Shown: piece by piece, positions 61,163 through 64,000 of the stretch
Layout: every line of letters begins with the position of its first letter
Numbering within the stretch: the first letter of the stretch is position 1
The notes under the pieces: generated by a model
What the model saw: the letters and a program-made list of their open reading frames with translations, nothing else
What the model was told of the DNA's origin: nothing
Databases searched by the model: none
NCBI RefSeq assembly: GCF_000024465.1
Contig: NC_014010.1
Coordinates: forward strand, 248,001 to 312,000
Length of the DNA stretch: 64,000 nucleotides
From: Candidatus Puniceispirillum marinum IMCC1322
Lineage (GTDB): Bacteria; Pseudomonadota; Alphaproteobacteria; Puniceispirillales; Puniceispirillaceae
Direction: 5' to 3'
Program-made: the position numbers and the translations under genes

Positions 61163-61501
61163 ATTATATAGTGTTACAATTATTGCAAAACTGCCTAATC
61201 CAGCACATAGGGCGTAAAACAGCTTCTTTGTCAGCATCATTGTGGCAAGGCCTATGAATAATCCCATAAAGCGGTGATCTAACTCAGTTGTAGCCAGAAC
61301 GCCAGTTGGATAGACAAGAATGAGCATCAAAACACCTGATACCATGGCGTAAGCAACGCTGTTGATCCATGCCATCAATGGCGTGTCAGTGGCAATTCGG
61401 CCTGCCAGAATAACACCGATCAAACGCCAACCAAAGGTTCCTAAACACGCAAGAGCTACGGCTAGCCACGCTTCACCTAATGTGTAATCAATATTGTTCA
61501 T
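61160..61501 (-). CDS. azlD: AzlD-family small subunit of branched-chain amino acid exporter
   Basis: 113 aa membrane protein from the ATG at 61501 (MNNIDYTLGEAW), two bases after the azlC stop. It has four hydrophobic stretches, including ACLGTFGWRLIGVILAG and AYAMVSGVLMLILVYP. AzlD works with AzlC to export branched-chain amino acids or analogues. A longer frame from 61579 runs inside azlC and is rejected. Confidence 0.85.
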   Translation of the reverse strand: MNNIDYTLGEAWLAVALACLGTFGWRLIGVILAGRIATDTPLMAWINSVAYAMVSGVLMLILVYPTGVLATTELDHRFMGLFIGLATMMLTKKLFYALCAGLGSFAIIVTLYN

Positions 61502-61503
61502 GA

Positions 61504-62241
61504 TTATTTCCATCCCCTGAGGCGATATATCAGCATGGCAAGTGAACCACCAATCACACCGGCGATCAGAATGCTCCAATCAGCGGCAAGGGGATAGATA
61601 AGGGGACATAATGTGCCGCCAATGACGGCGGCCAGACGATTTAGCGTTTGGCGCGCATTAATAACCAGAAGCAGAATATAAAGCGGCGTTACAAAGATCA
61701 CCAAACGCAAAATATCCGGAGGAATCCAGTCAGCAATGTAGAAGCCGATCAATGTGCCGCCCATGGCAAAGGTGAAGATGGTTAGGCTAAAGCCAATATA
61801 ATAGCCCAGAAGCAAAGGAGGTGGATATTGCTGGGCTTTGAAACCGATCTGTGCCCAACTGGTAATCGCCAGGAAATGCATAAATAAAAGCCGTTTCCAG
61901 AAGGGTAGGTTATGCGCAGATAAATTCAAAATATCACTGCCAGAAATGACCATGAGCATCATGCGCATATTGGCAAGCGAGACCGCCACAAAAATCAGAA
62001 GAAGGCTGGCACCACCAGCAAAAAGGCTGGCAAAAGCAACTTGTCCAGGCATGCCAAAGACCGTTGCTGTCGTTACCATAGTCATCCAGACATCAAAACC
62101 AGCTTCGCGCGCTATCGAGGCAAAGCCTATCATAGTGCTCATCAGGGCAAAACCAGGCACATTAACAGCGTCCCTAATACCGATTAGCCATAGCCTGTCT
62201 GCTATTTTGTCTTTGGTTATTGGAGGTGACGTTTCGGCCAT
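61504..62241 (-). CDS. azlC: AzlC-family branched-chain amino acid permease
   Basis: 245 aa polytopic membrane protein. Family features are ALMSTMIGFASIAREAGFDVWMT, FGMPGQVAFASLFAGGASL and LANMRMMLMVISGSDIL. Together with AzlD it forms the exporter. Divergent from the TetR gene across 102 bases, and probably repressed by it. Confidence 0.87.
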   Translation of the reverse strand: MAETSPPITKDKIADRLWLIGIRDAVNVPGFALMSTMIGFASIAREAGFDVWMTMVTTATVFGMPGQVAFASLFAGGASLLLIFVAVSLANMRMMLMVISGSDILNLSAHNLPFWKRLLFMHFLAITSWAQIGFKAQQYPPPLLLGYYIGFSLTIFTFAMGGTLIGFYIADWIPPDILRLVIFVTPLYILLLVINARQTLNRLAAVIGGTLCPLIYPLAADWSILIAGVIGGSLAMLIYRLRGWK

Positions 62242-62343
62242 TTGTTAAATGCGCTCATAAAGATAAATGTTGGCTGAAAACCCAGTATTGTAAATAACTG
62301 CATAATTGATTTATAACACAGATATGACAATAGCGAGTGTGAA

Positions 62344-62949
62344 GTGATATCTGCCCCAAAAAAACATGGACGTCCCGTCTCGTTCGATAGGGACAGAACT
62401 ATCCAGACAGCTTTGGATCTATATTGGAGACAGGGTGTTTTGGCGACCTCGTTAAATCAGGTGGCACGTATATCTAATGTGTCAAAGCCAACATTATATC
62501 GCTATTTCGAAAATGAAGATGGCTTATTGCATGATGTGCTTGAGTCCTATCTCGCCACTAGTGCTGATAAGTTTGATTGTCTGAGAGAGCAGGCGCATAT
62601 ACGTGATGGTTTGACCGAATGGTTTTCGAATATTATTACCGCTTGGACAGCCAAGGATGCATCACCGCATGGTTGCCTGTTTTGCGATTGCTTGCATGAG
62701 ATTGACCGCCTTGGCACAAAAAGTCAGTCTTTGATGAAAACGCACCTGCAGCAGCAACCTCAGCAATTGGCAAAAATATTGTCACATGCGCGTGACAAGG
62801 GGCAGTTGAAAGATGGTATTGATATTGATCAGGCGGCACTTTATCTGACCAGTCATGTTGTTGCCTTGAATACAATGGTTAAAATGGATATTCCTGTTGA
62901 ACAATTACTCGCAACAAGCGATTTGGTTGTTGGTGCTGTGGTTCGATAA
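62344..62949 (+). CDS. TetR/AcrR-family transcriptional regulator
   Basis: 201 aa starting at GTG. The N-terminal helix-turn-helix is RTIQTALDLYWRQGVLATSLNQVA with VSKPTLYRYFENEDGLL. The effector domain contains SPHGCLFCDCLHEID, with several cysteines. Its position, divergent from azlCD and 174 bases before an RND-type exporter gene, makes either one a likely target. Confidence 0.86.
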   Translation: MISAPKKHGRPVSFDRDRTIQTALDLYWRQGVLATSLNQVARISNVSKPTLYRYFENEDGLLHDVLESYLATSADKFDCLREQAHIRDGLTEWFSNIITAWTAKDASPHGCLFCDCLHEIDRLGTKSQSLMKTHLQQQPQQLAKILSHARDKGQLKDGIDIDQAALYLTSHVVALNTMVKMDIPVEQLLATSDLVVGAVVR

Positions 62950-63123
62950 TAGCCCATATTCACCTAAATATTGTTACAGAATCCTGGCATTTGTGCCTAT
63001 TTTTTTAGCATTAATCTTACATTTTTTAAATATTTGTACCATTTGGTATTTAAGTCTTTACTTCTAGGTAAATGCACATTACCGAGTGCTGGTCAAATAT
63101 CATTATGTTGGTAAAGGTGCCTC

Positions 63124-64000
63124 ATGTCACAGCAAAATAACTCTTATGGTGAATGGATTCTAAAATATAGATTCCTAGTTTTAGGTCTGATCACAGCTTT
63201 AACCATGCTTGGTGCTGCAGGCGCACAGTTTCTTTATTTTGATAATGATTACAGAGTTTTCTTTGGCAAAGAGAATCCACAGCTTAAAGCATTTGAGAAA
63301 ATCCAGCAGACCTATACCAAGATCGATAACGTTAACTTTGCTGTCGATCCAATTTCAGGTAAAGCGAATGCGCCTGAGGTGCTGGCCGCTGTTGAGGAGT
63401 TGACCAACATTGCCTGGCAACTTCCCTATTCTATCCGCGTTGACAGCCTATCAAATTACCAGCATACCGAGGTTGAAGGTGACGACCTGATCGTCCGTGA
63501 TCTATATACGGATGCAATGTCAATTGGTGCTGATGAACAAGCTCTGGTTGATAGTGTGAGCACTACCGAGCCAGCTTTGGCAGGTAAAATTCATGATAAG
63601 CAACATCGAGCCACATCTGTAAATGCGACCATTCAGATGCCGGGTAAAAGTGCAGATGAGGTTGCCATAGTGGCGGCCGCCGCGCGCGAAATGGCTGCCG
63701 AGATTGAAGCCAAACATAATGTCAAAATCCGCTTGGGTGGCGTTATTTTTCTGAATAATGCGTTTCTGGAATCATCAATGTTGGACATGGCAACATTGGT
63801 GCCGGCCATGTATTTGGTCATTTTGATTGTTGCTTATCTGTTGCTTAGATCAATAATGGCAACTGTTCTGGTGCTGTTTGTTGTTGTGCCAAGTATTATG
63901 GTGGCCATGGGCGCTGGTGGGTGGATGGGCATTGGCCTGACGCCGCCATCGGCTAGTGCACCAACGATTATCACCACTCTTGCTGTCGCGGACTCAATCC
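63124..64000 (+). CDS. RND/MMPL-family exporter, N-terminal part (cut by window end)
   Basis: An open frame of 292 codons runs off the window. It starts at 63124 (MSQQNNSYGEWILKYRFLVL). The first transmembrane helix is LVLGLITALTMLGAAGAQF, followed by a periplasmic domain with DNDYRVFFGKENPQLKAFE, a feature of HAE-3/MMPL-type RND proteins. A second membrane region begins near residue 220 (LVPAMYLVILIVAYLLL), with the MGIGLTPPSASAPTIITT block before the edge. It probably exports lipids or hydrophobic compounds, possibly under the adjacent TetR regulator. Confidence 0.82.
   Translation, partial: MSQQNNSYGEWILKYRFLVLGLITALTMLGAAGAQFLYFDNDYRVFFGKENPQLKAFEKIQQTYTKIDNVNFAVDPISGKANAPEVLAAVEELTNIAWQLPYSIRVDSLSNYQHTEVEGDDLIVRDLYTDAMSIGADEQALVDSVSTTEPALAGKIHDKQHRATSVNATIQMPGKSADEVAIVAAAAREMAAEIEAKHNVKIRLGGVIFLNNAFLESSMLDMATLVPAMYLVILIVAYLLLRSIMATVLVLFVVVPSIMVAMGAGGWMGIGLTPPSASAPTIITTLAVADSI

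Noticed and set aside
1-64000. tRNA/rRNA genes, CRISPR arrays, insertion sequences, phage or defence genes.
   Set aside because: I looked through the intergenic gaps and coding content and saw no clover-leaf-like sequence, spaced repeats, transposase or integrase; gaps are short and the gene order is operon-like.

Overview
This 64 kb window is ordinary chromosomal DNA of a heterotrophic, probably marine alphaproteobacterium. GC content is moderate, genes are tightly packed, and the content is dominated by catabolic operons, TRAP and ABC uptake systems and one-carbon/methylamine genes. The mix (dmmDABC, sarcosine-oxidase-type complex, TRAP transporters, rhizobial-type inositol genes under an RpiR regulator) resembles SAR116/roseobacter-like bacteria; the assignment is inferred from gene content, not from a marker gene. 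I found no rRNA, tRNA, transposase, prophage or CRISPR.

Layout. (1) 0-11.5 kb: a class IV aminotransferase (PabC-like), a truncated GlxB/MgsA-type glutamine amidotransferase, the dimethylamine monooxygenase operon dmmDABC, a GlxA/AraC-type regulator, and a convergent four-subunit soxBDAG-type complex whose delta subunit has no cysteines. Together they suggest dimethylamine to methylamine to formaldehyde/tetrahydrofolate one-carbon flow. (2) 11.6-19.1 kb: a Gfo/Idh oxidoreductase and GntR repressor, divergent from an SsuD-like flavin monooxygenase, an aldo/keto reductase and a TRAP transporter ending in a strong terminator. (3) 19.1-20.9 kb: a Sel1-repeat protein whose 5' end overlaps that of a divergent MauG-like di-heme peroxidase. 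(4) 20.9-27.4 kb: a LysR-controlled operon with an HpaB-type hydroxylase, RidA, a Rieske oxygenase, a DUF1028 protein and an ArgE-like deacylase. (5) 27-33.3 kb: cupin, YtoQ, EamA permease, ketopantoate-reductase-like protein, class II aldolase and a dimethylglycine/sarcosine-dehydrogenase-like flavoprotein.

(6) 33.3-55.2 kb: a large sugar/cyclitol island. It holds xylAB, iolG, a second Gfo/Idh dehydrogenase, an ABC importer whose permease carries a large extra soluble segment, an RpiR regulator, and a long operon iolC-iolD-iolB-PhyH-iolE-PhyH-pfkB-iolB2-aldolase, followed by a 3-hydroxyisobutyrate-dehydrogenase-like gene and a TIM-barrel isomerase gene. The core inositol pathway to the aldolase step is present. 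Interleaved with it are two Fe(II)/2-oxoglutarate oxygenases and a second kinase/isomerase/aldolase set, which I regard as the best candidate in this window for an undescribed pathway. No iolA is visible.

(7) 55.3-59.9 kb: a four-gene operon with an acyl-CoA-dehydrogenase-fold protein lacking the usual catalytic Glu, a NicX-like dioxygenase with its metal triad intact, an alpha/beta hydrolase and an AMP-forming acyl-CoA ligase, suggesting breakdown of an aromatic or N-heteroaromatic compound. (8) 60-64 kb: a lytic transglycosylase, an AzlCD amino-acid exporter, a TetR regulator and the start of an RND/MMPL-type exporter cut by the window edge.

Functional names rest on family resemblance read by eye. 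Substrates of the accessory operons are inferences.
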